A stretch of DNA of 64,000 nucleotides from Diplonema japonicum (GCA_964019335.1 OZ025733.1:355049-419048), one strand, 5' to 3'. Numbered from the stretch's first letter, positions 20,501 through 32,631 are shown. The notes: generated by a model not told the origin, from the letters alone. Made by a program: numbers and translations.

Positions 20501-22115
20501 ATGAAGCGAAGCAACATATGGGATTCCGAGAGTTCTGAGGAAGAGATGGGAAAGAAGAAAAATAAGAAGAAGGGGCCGCAAAAAAAAGAGGGTTCTAAAC
20601 CAGGCTTTGTGGACAGCGAGAGCGACGACTGTGAACATGACAAGCCGGCGAGGCATGGTGTCGGCGAGAGAACGACCAAAAAGAAGAAACCCGGGAAAAA
20701 GAAAGACTTCGTGGACAGCGAAAGCGACGACTGTGCCTCTGCACCTGACCAAGCAAGCAGCCCCCACGACAGCAAGACATGCTGCGCGGCAGTGGCGCAG
20801 GATCAAAAGGAAGACCCTATCACGATGCTGCCACTACAGTTCGGGCGGACTGTGACAATCATCAGCCCCGACGGCACATCGCAGCTGACATACAACATCG
20901 AAACGCTGAAGATGGCGGCCGTGAGTAAAGGGAAGTGGATGCAACCACCCCATTTCAGAGAACCGATGACGGCAGAGCTCCTTCAGCTCATCCGGAGCAT
21001 CGACAAGCGAACTGTGGACAGCGTAGTACTGCAGGAGCCCAAGCGGAACCCTGAGGTGTCGGACCTTGACGCACACATCATTGAAGAGCTCATCCGTGGC
21101 GAAGACGATCCCTTCCACCAGCACAACGAGCGGTTCGCAGAGACACTCAACGCCTTCAACGGAGGAAGGGTCCAGCAGAAGAGTCTGTACTTCTGCCCTT
21201 ATTGTTGGGACGCAGCTGTCGACGACGCGAGGAGCGAGGCGACAAGCAGCGGGTCGGAGGCGAAGCAGTCCTCTTCCTCTTCCTCTTCTTCGCCAACCGA
21301 GAACCTCTTTGGAAAGAAAGTCGAAATCGACAGCGACTCTAGCGACGAATCTATCGAGATAGATATCGTGTCCTCATCATCTTCCGCCAAATCTTCGCGT
21401 CCCGCGTCTTCATCCACCTCCACTAGCTTTGCGGATGGACAACTTCTCAACACCGATATCATCGAAGGCCGTACGGTCGCCAAGCGTGGGGCCTCGTCAG
21501 ATGACTCAACAAGCATCGCAGCAAAGCGGAGCAAATACGGTGTTCTGAACCCCTTGCGTGCGCTGTGGCACCTCCCCAATCGTGAGGTGGCGTGGCGGAG
21601 CATTTTGTTCAAAGACCTCCGCCAGGCACACCAGCACATCAAGACCGCACATGGTGGGGACGGGAAGGAGAACGTGGACAACCTGAAGGATCAGGTCATG
21701 CGGTTCATCGAGTCCGGCAACAAACGGCTGCAGAGCAAGAAATGGTTCTCGTTCCTCAGGGAGCAAGACTACAACATGCTCCGCTCCACCACCCACTGCT
21801 TCTGGCGGAACAGCAGCCACTACAACACTATGCGGTACAACACAATGGTCGAGATTACCAACGCCCCCCTGCCAGAAGGGGTCACCACTACAATGGTATG
21901 TCACTCATACTTTTTACCCAAAGCAATGTTATACACAGTTTGTGCAGAATGGAAAGGACAACCAGGCGGCGGTTGAAGACGAACGGGCGTTCATTAAGGA
22001 TGAAAGCAGCGATGGAACCGAAGACAGCAACGATAAGAAGAGGAAAAAGGGTGAAGAGAGCAGCGAGGAGGAACCGGAATGGATCCAACGCAAGAAAAAG
22101 AAAAGAGCAAAATAA
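20501..22115 (+). CDS. Lysine/serine-rich nuclear-type protein with a possible split zinc finger
   Basis: Exons 20501-21895 and 21948-22115 (52-nt GTATGT...GTGCAG intron, phase 0) give 520 residues. The start follows a TTGCTTAG acceptor-like site by 44 nt. Residues 1-90 hold two near-copies of FVDSESDDC separated by lysine-rich stretches (KKKNKKKGPQKKEG, KKKKPGKKK). A central region (about 105-230) looks globular. CPYC (C232/C235) and HQHIKTAH (H379-H384) could form a C2H2 finger interrupted by about 140 residues of Ser/Asp-rich linker. The C-terminus is acidic, then ends in a basic KKKKRAK, a likely nuclear-localisation signal. Function is unknown. Confidence 0.75.
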
Positions 22116-22216
22116 TTTTTTTCTCTTGTACCCACCAAATTTCTTTCATTCATTCCCCCCCCCCCTTTTTTTCTTAAAAATTAAAAAAAAAAAACCACTC
22201 ACGTTATAGAGGTCCG

Positions 22217-23020
22217 ATGCGTGGCGATGGCTCGCTGGTGCTGGGGTACGGGGCAACGCAGAGGAGGACCGACACGCACCACGGGGCGAGGGCGTCGACA
22301 CCATCGGGGAGCCATCGGAAAGCGATTGTTCTAGCTTCGATGTACAAAAGGATACCGAACGCGTTCCTTGAGCGGGCGGAGGGGAAAAAACCTGCAAGCT
22401 GCGCAGTACAAAAAATCCCATGGAGGGAAGACGGCAAGCACACCTGGGAGACAGTCGGAAGGGGGAAAGGAGACGCTAAGTTCGCAATCTGGGAGAGGCA
22501 GCCTTTGAGAAAGGGGTGCAGCCTAGACGATGCATTATTCCAAGTCGAGAGCATGAACCTGGCAGAAGGCAGGATCTTAAAGTACCAAGTGTCCTTCGAA
22601 GACGGGTCGAGGATGAGGTTCGAACGCACGAACATCAATGACCCAGGAAGCCTCGTCTGTAAGGAGTTCTATAGTGCAGTGGGCCGTGTTGGTGCTGACA
22701 GACCTGTGAAGCCGATGAAATTTCTTGTGAATTCCCAAGGCCACCTCCTACGAAGACGGGCCCCGCACCCTGGCGCTAACAGCCTTACCTCTCGTATCGA
22801 TAGAACCGCTGAATCGGGCTCTAGCAATTTTTGCTTTACGCCCGTCGGCTTCATTCGTCATCAGGTACGTCAGAACATCAACAGACCTGGTGTCCGGCCA
22901 GGCTTGCGGGAGTCTTCTTCGCAAGCTACGCAGTTCCGTCCCCGTATGGGCAACCGTGCAAGTTTCTCTCCTGAGACGATGAGCAACCAGTTCTTCACAC
23001 CCACCCCCAAAGCCCCCTAA
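22217..23020 (+). CDS. Basic protein of unknown function
   Basis: The protein has 267 residues in one exon, starting 101 bp after the previous stop. It is rich in Arg, Lys and Gly with no membrane segment. The middle (about residues 60-150) looks globular, with alternating strands (for example GRILKYQVSFEDGSRMRF), while the last 80 residues are Ser/Pro/Arg-rich and likely disordered. A CATCAG/GTACGT junction-like site at 22860-22868 does not break the frame, so no intron is called. No family is recognised. Confidence 0.58.
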   Translation: MRGDGSLVLGYGATQRRTDTHHGARASTPSGSHRKAIVLASMYKRIPNAFLERAEGKKPASCAVQKIPWREDGKHTWETVGRGKGDAKFAIWERQPLRKGCSLDDALFQVESMNLAEGRILKYQVSFEDGSRMRFERTNINDPGSLVCKEFYSAVGRVGADRPVKPMKFLVNSQGHLLRRRAPHPGANSLTSRIDRTAESGSSNFCFTPVGFIRHQVRQNINRPGVRPGLRESSSQATQFRPRMGNRASFSPETMSNQFFTPTPKAP

Positions 23021-23656
23021 GAAGTTTTATGAAACCGGGTTGGTTGTTTTATTGTGGCGAAATTTAAAAAAAAAAAAAAAAAAACAAAGGATGCCAGAAA
23101 ATACGAAGGACGTGAAACATCAAAAGAAAAAGATGAAAAAAGAAAGAAGAGAAAGAAAAAAAAAAAGAAAAGACACATTAACAGGGGTTTTGCTTTCCTC
23201 TTTTTCCGTTTTTTTTTTTTAAAGAAAAAAAAAAAAAGCGAAAAGAAAAGGAGGGGGGAGAAAAAAAGAACGTTCGCCCTTCCGTGTTTTTCTTCTCCTC
23301 CCTCCTCCTTCTGGTCCAGTTCAGTGTTCAGTTCCACTTACCCCTTTATTCCCGTATCTTCTTTTTCTTTCCCCCTTTGTTTGAGTTATTGTGATTGCAC
23401 CCAGATGATGGAGATAAACAAACAAAGTGAATACAGTCGTCACCTCCTAGCCTTGTAGTGGAAACGGACAGCCAAACTCCCTCCCACATAACTGTTTTGT
23501 CAAGCGCATTCTCTTAAAGAAACAGAAAACAGAAAAGTAGTTTATGGTGAAAACTTAAGTTACATCAAAGCGTTGTGGATACCGAGGGGAAAAAAAAGAA
23601 AAAGAAAAAAAAAAGTATTTTTCAAAAAAAAAAAAGAGAGAAAAAAAATAATAAAA
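23021..23656. other. Purine/pyrimidine-tract spacer
   Basis: It holds alternating A-rich and T-rich blocks with short mixed sequence at 23390-23570. The lysine- or phenylalanine-rich frames here are tract artefacts. No gene is seen. Confidence 0.5.
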
Positions 23657-24841
23657 ATGGAGCCCATCATGGACCGGTATGCGATGGGCTGCGATGCAAG
23701 AGCAGAGGTGGGAATGGTGCCCATCGACTGGGAGTTCTATGCGTTTTCAACCCTTGACGACATGACGAACACAGTGGTACCTGTTTTTCAAAACGCGGAG
23801 GGTGACGAGCTAGCACGAAGCTGGGAAGGGGACCTCTACCAGCTGCGGCGGGCAGTGCCGTACAAACTCATTGGAGACCGCGACAGCGAAGAAGGCGGAA
23901 GGTGCCAAATACAATCTCTTAATGACATATTCCCCTTTGACGGCCCCAGCCTGCAGTGGGACGCCCCGTATTGGGTGGAAGCCAAGCACCTCGACATCAT
24001 CCCTGTCCCACGTTTTTCCCCAACGGCCCTCCGGCTTGTGCTGGAACACGGCTTGCACAAACGGTTTCCTATCTATTCAGCTTACATCGCGAAAAACAAA
24101 AACGAGAAGAAAAAAGAGACATTAGTAATAGTCCTTGCGCCTACCTTTCTTCCCCTGAAGCAGAGCCATCTGTTGCTGTGCCATGAAAGCACGAAGGACC
24201 GGTATTCCGGTGATGACCTGCACGGCATTCAGGAGTATGAAGTCAAGGCATGGAACGCGAGGAATTTCGAAATCCTGTGGACCCCCGAGCACATGGCAGA
24301 GGGGTGCGTGAAGTACAGCACTGGTACCCCTTACCCCTTTCCCTTCACCCCAGAAGAGGTGACTCGTATACTAGGGGAGGCGACCAGGCATAGGGTTGTG
24401 CAAATAGTAGGGCGCTACCCCCGCATCATGCACACTGCTCCTACTGCATGTGCCAACTGCTGGCTTCAAACAGGCTCTTTTTCTGTTTTACTGCGCGAAG
24501 ACGGGTGGGCTGTTGGCATACCAGTACATCACCAAACTACAGTGCAAGGGTACTGGGTGGCTGCTGCTGGTGTGGACGGGTCCCGGTTAGGTTGGGTGCT
24601 TGTCACTGATGACCTGACGCCCACTCAAAGGAGGGTGCTGGAGTCCGTCGTGCCGGGGTTGATCGAAATGTTGAATAAGCCTCAAAAGGCAAACAGCAAA
24701 GGTCGGAAAAAGAAGGGGCCGGTTCCGACTGCGAAACCGTTCCCTTTGTGCGAGACTGTTGAGGATGCTGACGACGTGCCGCCCCGTCTTCTAGACCCGG
24801 AGGCTGCTGAGGTGTGGGCACCTTGGAACTGGAGGCCTTGA
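23657..24841 (+). CDS. Globular protein of unknown function
   Basis: The protein has 394 residues from the ATG at 23657; in-frame codons upstream encode only Lys-rich tract. It is Trp- and Pro-rich with well-distributed hydrophobics, suggesting a folded enzyme-like or beta-rich protein (for example GYWVAAAGVDGSRLGWVLV, FPFTPEEVTRILGEATRH). A Cys pair (CANC) lies near residue 273. A lysine-rich patch (KNKNEKKKE, about residue 155) sits in a probable loop, and a KGRKKKG patch lies near the C-terminus. I do not recognise the family and see no signal peptide or membrane helix. Confidence 0.65.
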   Translation: MEPIMDRYAMGCDARAEVGMVPIDWEFYAFSTLDDMTNTVVPVFQNAEGDELARSWEGDLYQLRRAVPYKLIGDRDSEEGGRCQIQSLNDIFPFDGPSLQWDAPYWVEAKHLDIIPVPRFSPTALRLVLEHGLHKRFPIYSAYIAKNKNEKKKETLVIVLAPTFLPLKQSHLLLCHESTKDRYSGDDLHGIQEYEVKAWNARNFEILWTPEHMAEGCVKYSTGTPYPFPFTPEEVTRILGEATRHRVVQIVGRYPRIMHTAPTACANCWLQTGSFSVLLREDGWAVGIPVHHQTTVQGYWVAAAGVDGSRLGWVLVTDDLTPTQRRVLESVVPGLIEMLNKPQKANSKGRKKKGPVPTAKPFPLCETVEDADDVPPRLLDPEAAEVWAPWNWRP

Positions 24842-25566
24842 TATTTTCGATTCGGTTTTTTTTCTCTTTTTTTTTTGTTTGGAATAAGAAGAAGGGTGAG
24901 AGGGAAAGGGAAAAAAAAAGGAAAAAAAAAGTGTGGAAAGAGGAGGGGAAAAAAAAGAAAAAAGAAAAAAAAAAAAAAAACTAACTTTTTTTTTTCCTCT
25001 TCTATTCCCTTTTTTTTTTTCTGGCGGGCCGTAGCTAAAAACACATCCCCCACCAAACGAATTTGTGAAATCCCTTGTTCTTTTTTTTTTTTTTATTATT
25101 CATGTATTTTCTTCAAAGATTCAAAAGTCTCGTTCACCTATGTTTCCCCCTTTTCCGCCCTTCTCTTAATTTCTTTTTGAAACCCTTTCACCCTACTCCC
25201 TTATAGTATTTTTGTACTTTCACTTCTTTCTTTTTTTTCGTTTTGGCCTTTCATTTACGTTTCATATTTCTAATCGTTTTCTTCTTCTTTGTTCCTAGTT
25301 TCAGAACACAGAAATTGGCATTGACACCAACCTGGCACCATCTCAGATAGCTGTTTGATGAGGTGAAATGAAGTGGTAGTGGGCCAGCTCAGAATATGAA
25401 AAAGGTTTTTTTTATTATTATTCTCTTCTTTATATTCATTAAGAACGTAAAGGGGGGCTTATGGGGGAGTTGATTTTTTTTTATTTATTTATTTCTCCCC
25501 CCTCCCCCCCCCCCCCCCCCCCACTCCTAACTCCACATTTTTACTTGTCATCGTGTCGTTATTTCT

Positions 25567-25619
<53 letters not shown>

Positions 25620-26130
25620 AACTTTTTTTTTTTGTTCAATCGTTAAAGTAGCTGTATTTAAGGAAAATCACACGAAGTAAATTGAAAAATATTTAAAGAT
25701 TTCTTTTTTCACATTTGTTCAAAATTAGATTCAGCTTGCTTGGAGGGCACCGGGACAAAAGATACAAAAATGCTGCAGGTTTTTTTTTGCGTGTCTGTGC
25801 AAGAGTAGCAAAGAGGCCTCACGCTGGCTTATTAGGACAGCAAACATATTGAGATGTGTACCATGGTTGCATTTTCGATACAACTCCACAGCATGAGAAT
25901 CTAGCATTATTTACTTGGATGTTCACAACTTAACGTATTTTTTCTTTTTATTACATTTCTACATCGGAAAACAAACAGTATAGGTACACTAATGCTTTTT
26001 TTTTTCTTTTTTTTTTTTTTTTTTTTCTTCCCTATGTCAAGCTTAGTGTTCGCCGACGATTTTTCTGTTTTGTTTTCACTTTCTACATATTTCTAAAGGG
26101 AAGCCCCATGGATCTCTTTTTTTCTTTCTT

Positions 26131-26167
<37 letters not shown>

Positions 26168-26289
26168 GCAGCCTTTTTTTTTTTTTATCTATATTCATAT
26201 GCCATTCACGGACATTTGTGCTTTCTGTAGTGTTGGGAAATTATTTTTTTTCATGCTTCATGAAATGTTAATGTAATGTTTTTTTTTTC

Positions 26290-26550
26290 AGGTGGTGGGG
26301 ATAACATGAAAATGTAAGAAAAACATCAGATGTGTTGTTCGCTGTTGACCTCCTCGTCGGTCATCACCGGTAGCGCCCGAGTGGAAGAACATAATGCAGA
26401 TGCTCAGGGTGACGAATAGGCAGCAAACTGCACGAGCGCAAAATCTTGGTTACCCGGGACGCACCGGCTGGGGTTGAGCTGTACACCGCACGCATTAGGA
26501 CGAGTAGACACGTTCTTGTGCAGGGCGCCGCCAACACCGGCCTCCTTTAA
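26290..26550 (-). mobile_element. SINE-like dispersed repeat, copy 1
   Basis: The reverse complement matches the copies at 29803-30088 and 63303-63584 over most of its length, including GACCGACGAGGAGGTCAACA and TTATCCCCACCACCT. Read in the orientation of the other copies it ends CCCCACCACCTG then poly-A, a retroposon-like 3' tail. No promoter boxes were recognised with confidence. Confidence 0.7.
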
Positions 26551-26655
26551 CTCATTTTTTTTTTTTTTTTTTTTAAGTGTCTTACAAATTGCTGCCTCCG
26601 TAGATATCCATATTTTTTTTCTTTTCCAAAAAAAAAAAGAAGAAAGAGCTATTTA

Positions 26656-26776
26656 TTGCCAACAAATTATGAGTCATTATTTAGCTCGAGTTCCCGAATT
26701 TTTTGCACGAGGGCCCGCAGGGCCCTCGTGCAAAAAAACGGTAACGAGAGTTAAATAATGGCTCATTTGGCGGCAA
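26656..26776. repeat. Foldback: near-perfect long hairpin
   Basis: An 18-bp perfect inverted repeat (26699-26716 and 26720-26737; TTTTTTGCACGAGGGCCC and its inverse) surrounds a 3-nt GCA loop. Imperfect arms extend outward to TTGCCAACAAATTATGAGTC on the left and GGCTCATTTGGCGGCAA on the right, giving about 120 bp of hairpin. Confidence 0.75.
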
Positions 26777-26785
26777 GTAAGTCGT

Positions 26786-27195
26786 TTTATTTCACTCTTC
26801 GTCATTTGAGTCACTCACTCTTCACTGCTTTCACTGCTGTTTTTTTTTCACGCAGGTCAGCCTTTTTTGGGATTTTCCTAAGGTAATATGGGGTAGCTAT
26901 TTCGCCGTGGCATTTAAAGGGGAAGTAAAGCACTTATTCCCACTTTTAAGGGCTGGAATGGCCTCAGATGGCCAAAAATAGTCAAAATACCCCGTCCCCA
27001 AAATAAGATTTCAGGGGGTTGGGTACATTTTTTCCACGACAAGACCCATTTTTTTCACTCTGAAGCCCCATAATTTAACTCCAAAGTCTCATAATTAACT
27101 CGAAAGTCTCATAAGTTAACTAGTTAATTATGGCGATTTCGCGTTAAATAATGAGGCCCCTAGTGAGTGAAGAAAATGACGAAGAGTGAAATAAA
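26786..27195. mobile_element. Non-autonomous element with about 33-bp terminal inverted repeats
   Basis: The left end TTTATTTCACTCTTCGTCAT (then TTGAGTCACTCACT) is the inverse of the right end at 27162-27195 (AGTGAGTGAAGAAAATGACG, then AAGAGTGAAATAAA) with few mismatches. Length is about 410 bp. No transposase frame is inside. It abuts the foldback, and similar left-end sequence recurs at 63680-63700 next to the 8-bp array. Confidence 0.68.
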
Positions 27196-28369
27196 GAAAA
27201 AAAAGGCTTAATTCGGACTGTCTTATCGAAGGGACGTAGGCATATTTTTTTTCTTTTCCAATGTCTTTTGTTTTATTAAACTATACTTATATATGAAAAA
27301 AAAAAAAGAAAACAAATATCATTCTCCCTTGCCCCCTCTTCTTTCTCTCCCTTCCTCTCTTAATTCTCTTCTTTTTCCCTCCATTTTTTTTTAATGGCGA
27401 CTCTTACGTAACAACTCCTCGAGATCCATGAGTTGGAACAATCTAACCATTCTTTCTTTTTTTTTTTTTTTATTATTATTTTCTAAAGGGAGAAAAGAGA
27501 GGAATAAAAAAAGGAAAATAATCTTCGTTGCCAAATTTTATATTTTTTTTGGAGAAATTATGGAGATTACAATTTCTTCTATGACCTCCTATACTGTAAA
27601 AGTAATCGTCAAGAAAAGGCAATTCTGGCGGCCGGAGATTGTGGGTTTCAGGTCAACTTTGAGACGAATTATTTTCATTCCACAGAATATGTTTTAAAAA
27701 GAAAAAAAAAAGAAGAAGAAACTTTATAATTTAAAGCAGTCAGCGTCGATTTGTGTTTTTTCTTGGATTTCGTGTTTTCCTTGTTATTTTTTTTTTTTCT
27801 CCCTTCGACTTTACAAGTGGCTGTTTTTTTTTTTTTTTTCTTTTCTTTTTCTATCCTAGCAAAGTAAACGAAGAAAGTCGAAGGAAATTTAAATGAGAAA
27901 AAAAAAAAAGCCTGATTTTTTTTTTTTTTTTTTTTTCGGAAAGGAAAAGAAAGAAGAAGAAACTGACACCCTTGCTACAACAGAAATACTTTTTTGTGTA
28001 GATTATACAATGGGGGGGAGAAATTAAAAGAATCCACCTCTCAGGTGATCTAAGCACAAAGCAGAAAACTGATTCCCCTTCCTTTAATTTCAGATAAAAA
28101 TGTCCCAAAAGGAAGAAAAAAAAGAAATCTATCAAAGGCACAATATACAGTAATTTTACAACAAATTATAAAAATGTCGGACTGGCAAAGCCCGGACGGC
28201 ACTTCCGACTAACAATTTTCCCTGAGAGAGAAAAAAAAAACAAAATTCCGGACACCGGTCTCAGCACTTTTTCAGTTTAAATTTTTAAAAAATTAAAAAA
28301 AGAAGAAGAAAAACGGGATCAGTTGAGTAAAAATGGTAATAATACTCAGTTTCCTTTTTTTTTTTTCCC

Positions 28370-28405
<36 letters not shown>

Positions 28406-29802
28406 CCTACTCGTATCTAGAACTGTAACGCAAAGAGAAAAAGAAAAACAAAATTATTTTTTTCTCAAATTTTGGTCGATTGTCCTCTGGAGTCAAAAAA
28501 GAATTTTTTTTCAAACTTTTTTCACGGTGCTACAGTGGCGCAAGAAGGAGTCCTGCTTTTTTTTTCCTTTTTTTTTTTTCACCGATTAGTGAATTTCTTT
28601 CTGAACAGTGGGCACCCATGCACACTGAAATTTTATCGAGTTTTTCTTCGAATTGCGAGCTGTGATGCACCAGAGAGAAAGAAGAAAAAAAAAAGGGGGA
28701 AAGAAAAATGTGTTCTTCCTTTTTTTGAAGGATCTAGCCTTTCGAACATAAAAGAAAACCCTCTTTGAGCTGACATCCCATTATATCTTTTTTTTTTTAA
28801 ACCATTGTGCGCAAACAAAGAATCTTGTAGCTTTTCTTTGCATGAACTTGGACCCTTTACTCAATACACCTTCTTCCGTGTGCTGTACAAAAAAACAGGG
28901 TGTTTTTTTTTCCTTCTTTTTTTTTTTCTCTCCTTTTTTTTTTTCCGATCCAAACTTCCTTAAATCCATAAATACTTCCTTAAACCCTTTGCTACAAGGT
29001 TTCGCTTGATTTTAACTTCTTCATCTCATTTTTTTTTTTGTTTTTTTTTAATTGGTCGATCAGTTCTCATGAGGCACAGAAACTTTAAAAAAGCTTTTTT
29101 TAACTTCTTATATATATATTTATTCTGACAGCTGGGTCGATTTTCTCACAGAAAAAAAAAAAGAAACCTCCTTTTTTTAACCTCATATACGTTCGTGTGT
29201 GATTGCAATTAGTTAAACCTAGGAGGAGGGAGAAAATGAAACCTTCCTTTGAGCCAGATATCCCAGTTACTGTAAAACCCTCTTAGTCTTTTTTTTTTTT
29301 TTTTCTTGTGGGAGAAAATATAAAAATTAAGAGAGCAGTTCGCAGTTTGTTTTTTAACGTGTTGCTTATTTTGTTTTTACAATATTATTGTCGAGACGAA
29401 AACTAGTGTGATGGCAGCGTAATGAGCTATTTTATAGGTAAAATCCCGCTCGTGCGCAAATGAAGCGCCAAATTGGTTTTTTTTTTTCTCTTCCAGACCA
29501 AAGAGAGATATGGCGTGTTCTTGTCTTTTTTTTTTTTTTTTTTTTTTTTTTTGAAGCCGTTTGTTTTCAAATATGCGAACTCGAATGATCCTATTTTTTT
29601 TTTTTTTTTTTTTTTTCGTTCTGTTCCTTTACATGTATTCCTTCAATCACAAAAAAAGAAGAGGGGGGAAAAAAAAAGAGAGAGAAAAAGAGAAAGAAAG
29701 GAGAAAAAAAAAAAAAAAAAAAAAAGAAATGTGTTTTTTTTAAATTTCTTTTTCCTCCCATCTCGGTCATCGAAAGAAAAAAAAGAAACTCGATGATTTA
29801 AA

Positions 29803-30088
29803 GGTAGCCGGTGGGGGCACCCTGCACAAGCACCATTTACTTGATTACAGGGGCGCACCTCGGCCTAGCTGTAGCGTCGTGTCCTTAATGCGTGCGGTGT
29901 TCAGCTCAACCCCAGCCGGGGCGCCCCGGGTAACCAAGATTCTGAGCCCGTGTAGTTTGCTGCCTGTTCGCCACCCAGAGCATCTGCTTCTTCCACTCGG
30001 GCGCTACCGGTGATGACCGACGAGGAGGTCAACAGCGAACAACACATCTGATGTACTTCTTTATATTTCCATGTTATCCCCACCACCT
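29803..30088 (+). mobile_element. SINE-like dispersed repeat, copy 2
   Basis: This is the longest copy, about 286 bp, ending CCCCACCACCTG followed by A-rich DNA (GAAAAAAGAAAAAAA). It shares blocks such as GTAACCAAGATTCTG, GTTTGCTGCCTGTTCG and CCACTCGGGCGCTAC with the other copies. Confidence 0.72.
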
Positions 30089-30964
30089 GAAAAAAGAAAA
30101 AAACCACTGCCGCAAGTATTGCCTTTTGCCGTAAGATTTCGCATTTCCGGGCCAGCCCACTTCAACCCTGGCTCCCCACCTTATTGAGGTGCACTCGCGA
30201 AGGAGTTTCTGGGGATAGAATTTTTAAGCATATTATTTGCGGTGCATATTGAAAAGAAGAAAAGACCAAAAGAGAGATGAACGAGAACCTTGGGAGAAAA
30301 AAGAATTCAAAGAATAAAAAAACCCGTTTTTTTTTTCCTTTTTTTTTTTTATATTGTTCCGTTCTTTTTTTCCCCCCCTTCTTTTTTTCTTTTTTTTTTT
30401 TTTTTACCGGAAATACTGGAAGATCTCCGCCTGGAAAGAAGATCAAAAAAAAAAAGAAATGTCTTTTTTTCCGCGCGAAGGTATTTCCAACGAAAAACGG
30501 TAATTTCAAAAAAGAAATATTTTCATTCATCCCTTGCTCACTTCACCCTGCCTTTTTAATCTCAGAATTTCCACGTCTACCACCCCCTGAAGCCCCCATC
30601 CTTCTTTTATTCACCTCAACGAGACGACAGGCTCTTTTTTATTGTTAGAAAAGGAAGAACGAGAAAAAAAAAAAAAAAAAGCTGAAGAGGATGTGAGGGG
30701 AAAGATTTAATTTTTCTTCCCACCACCTTATTCTCCCCAACGCACTCTTTTTTTAACTTTCCTTCGACTACTAACTTTTCTTTTTCTTTTTCTTTTTTTT
30801 TCCCCCCACCCTTTACCCACCCCCCCCTCCATCGTATTTTTTTTTTCCTCCTTTTTCCCCCCACAATTATTATCAAACCAACACCACAGGGTCATCACCC
30901 CTCTCGCCCCTCCCCCACAAAAAAAAAGGGGAAAGAAGAATAAACCAAAAAAAAAAAAAAAGAA

Positions 30965-32592
30965 ATGTCTAACGAAAGAGTAATAGCAAAATGGCTCACA
31001 AAGGACACAGAAAAAGGGAAAAAAGCAAAACCGGTTGGGGGTGACAGGGTGACGGTAGGCGTCAGGGTGCGACCGATGCTCGGTACCCCAGATGGAGAAG
31101 GGGCCATGGCGAAAGAAGCAGTAGCAGGCCAGTCCGGCTGCAACACAGTGGCCATCAACGACGGCAAGACAAAGAAAAAGGAATACCCCTACGACTACGT
31201 ATTCACCAACAATCAGTACGAGATCTACGACTGCATAGGCAAGGACATGCTCCGGGAGTCCTTCAACGGCTACAACGTCTGTCTTTTCGCATACGGCCAA
31301 ACAGGTAGCGGTAAGACATACACTGTCCAGGGTCTTCCAGGAGCAGGGCTACCGTCAGACCGTAAACTAGAAATAGAAAACGAAGGCATCCTTCCAAGAC
31401 TGATCAAGGATCTCTTCAACGTTGTGGAAGAAATGCTTGAAGACGACTCCAACCTGAACATCAAGGTCACCATGTCGCTTGTGGAGGTGTACAATGAAAA
31501 GGTGCGTGATCTGCTCCCGCAGTCCGTGTTGCAAAAAGGCCAGGAACCGCCTTCATTGGACATCATTCAAACACCCGACAAGAAAATCGAGGTTCTCGGG
31601 CTCACAAAACACACTGTACTGAGCGCGGAAAGAGTGCGCCAGCTTCTGTCGCAGGCGAACAAAAACCGGCAAGTTGCGGAGACAAAAATGAACGAATGCT
31701 CCTCCCGATCGCACACCATTATCCAGCTGTACCTTGTGCAGCAGTATGAAACCCCAGCCCTGCATAACAAGGACTGCGAGTCGTGTATTACCATTGTTGA
31801 CCTCGCGGGTTCGGAAAGACAGTCGAAGACCGAGGCGCAAGGCAGCGCGTTCAACGAAGCAAAGCACATCAACAAATCCCTGCTGCAGCTCGGGATGGCT
31901 TTGAACTCGTTCTCGAGTAAAGGTCAGACACAGCACGTCCCTTTGCGCGATTCTAAGCTAACAAGGCTTCTATCGGAGTCCTTCGGCGGGAACAGTAAAA
32001 CATGGATGCTTGCCACGGTCGCGCCTTCGCTGTACAACTGGAGTGAGAGTGTGTCCACACTGAACTACGCGTCGAATGCGAAGTTTATCACAAACCACGC
32101 GAAACAGAACCGATTGGAGCGTGCGATGGAGATGAAAGATCTTAAGGAGCGGAACAAGCATCTTGAAGAACAACTAGATTTGATGAAGAAGAAAACGGAA
32201 ATGTTGAAAACACAAATCGCAAGCTTGCAAAAAGAAAACGACACGCTTGCCGGTACCGCACAACCCCTCGACTCTGCCAGGCTTATCAAAGAAGAAAGAA
32301 CGAAGCTGTTGTCCTTAAAGAACCAGCTGTCCACTGAACTAGACATGCTCCACAATGAGGAGGAAATTGTGTCGGCCCGGCCGGAGAAGGCGCTCACGGC
32401 ATGGCCTGCGGACTCGCATGAAACAGCAAACAACACGTTCATTGGGAGGGCGAAGGTCTCCTTGAAAAACATCATTGAGCAATCTTCAAAGTTTTTCGAG
32501 CTGCCTCTGAGCAACGAATCAGGGATCAACAAGGGGGACAACGCCACCCTCATGATCAAGATATACCCTGTGGATGCTAAGGTATGTGGGAG

Positions 32593-32631
<39 letters not shown>

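Larger units (their letters stand above)
24842..30964. other. 6.1-kb gene-poor region with repeats and homopolymers
   Basis: This is the longest stretch without a supported gene. It includes a 47-nt A run (25568-25614), a G/C-run, T runs over 25 nt, two copies of the SINE-like repeat in opposite orientation (26290-26550 and 29803-30088), a foldback (26656-26776), an inverted-repeat element (26786-27195) and an orphan exon-like frame at 25299-25358. Open frames elsewhere encode poly-Phe/Lys. Confidence 0.6.

Noticed and set aside
26699-26737. Perfect GC hairpin followed by A run as a bacterial-type terminator
   Set aside because: The context is eukaryotic, the arms continue beyond the core, and no gene ends nearby.
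29901-30107. Minus-strand 68-codon frame inside the SINE-like copy
   Set aside because: It is not kept open in the copies at 26290 and 63303, so it is unlikely to be coding.
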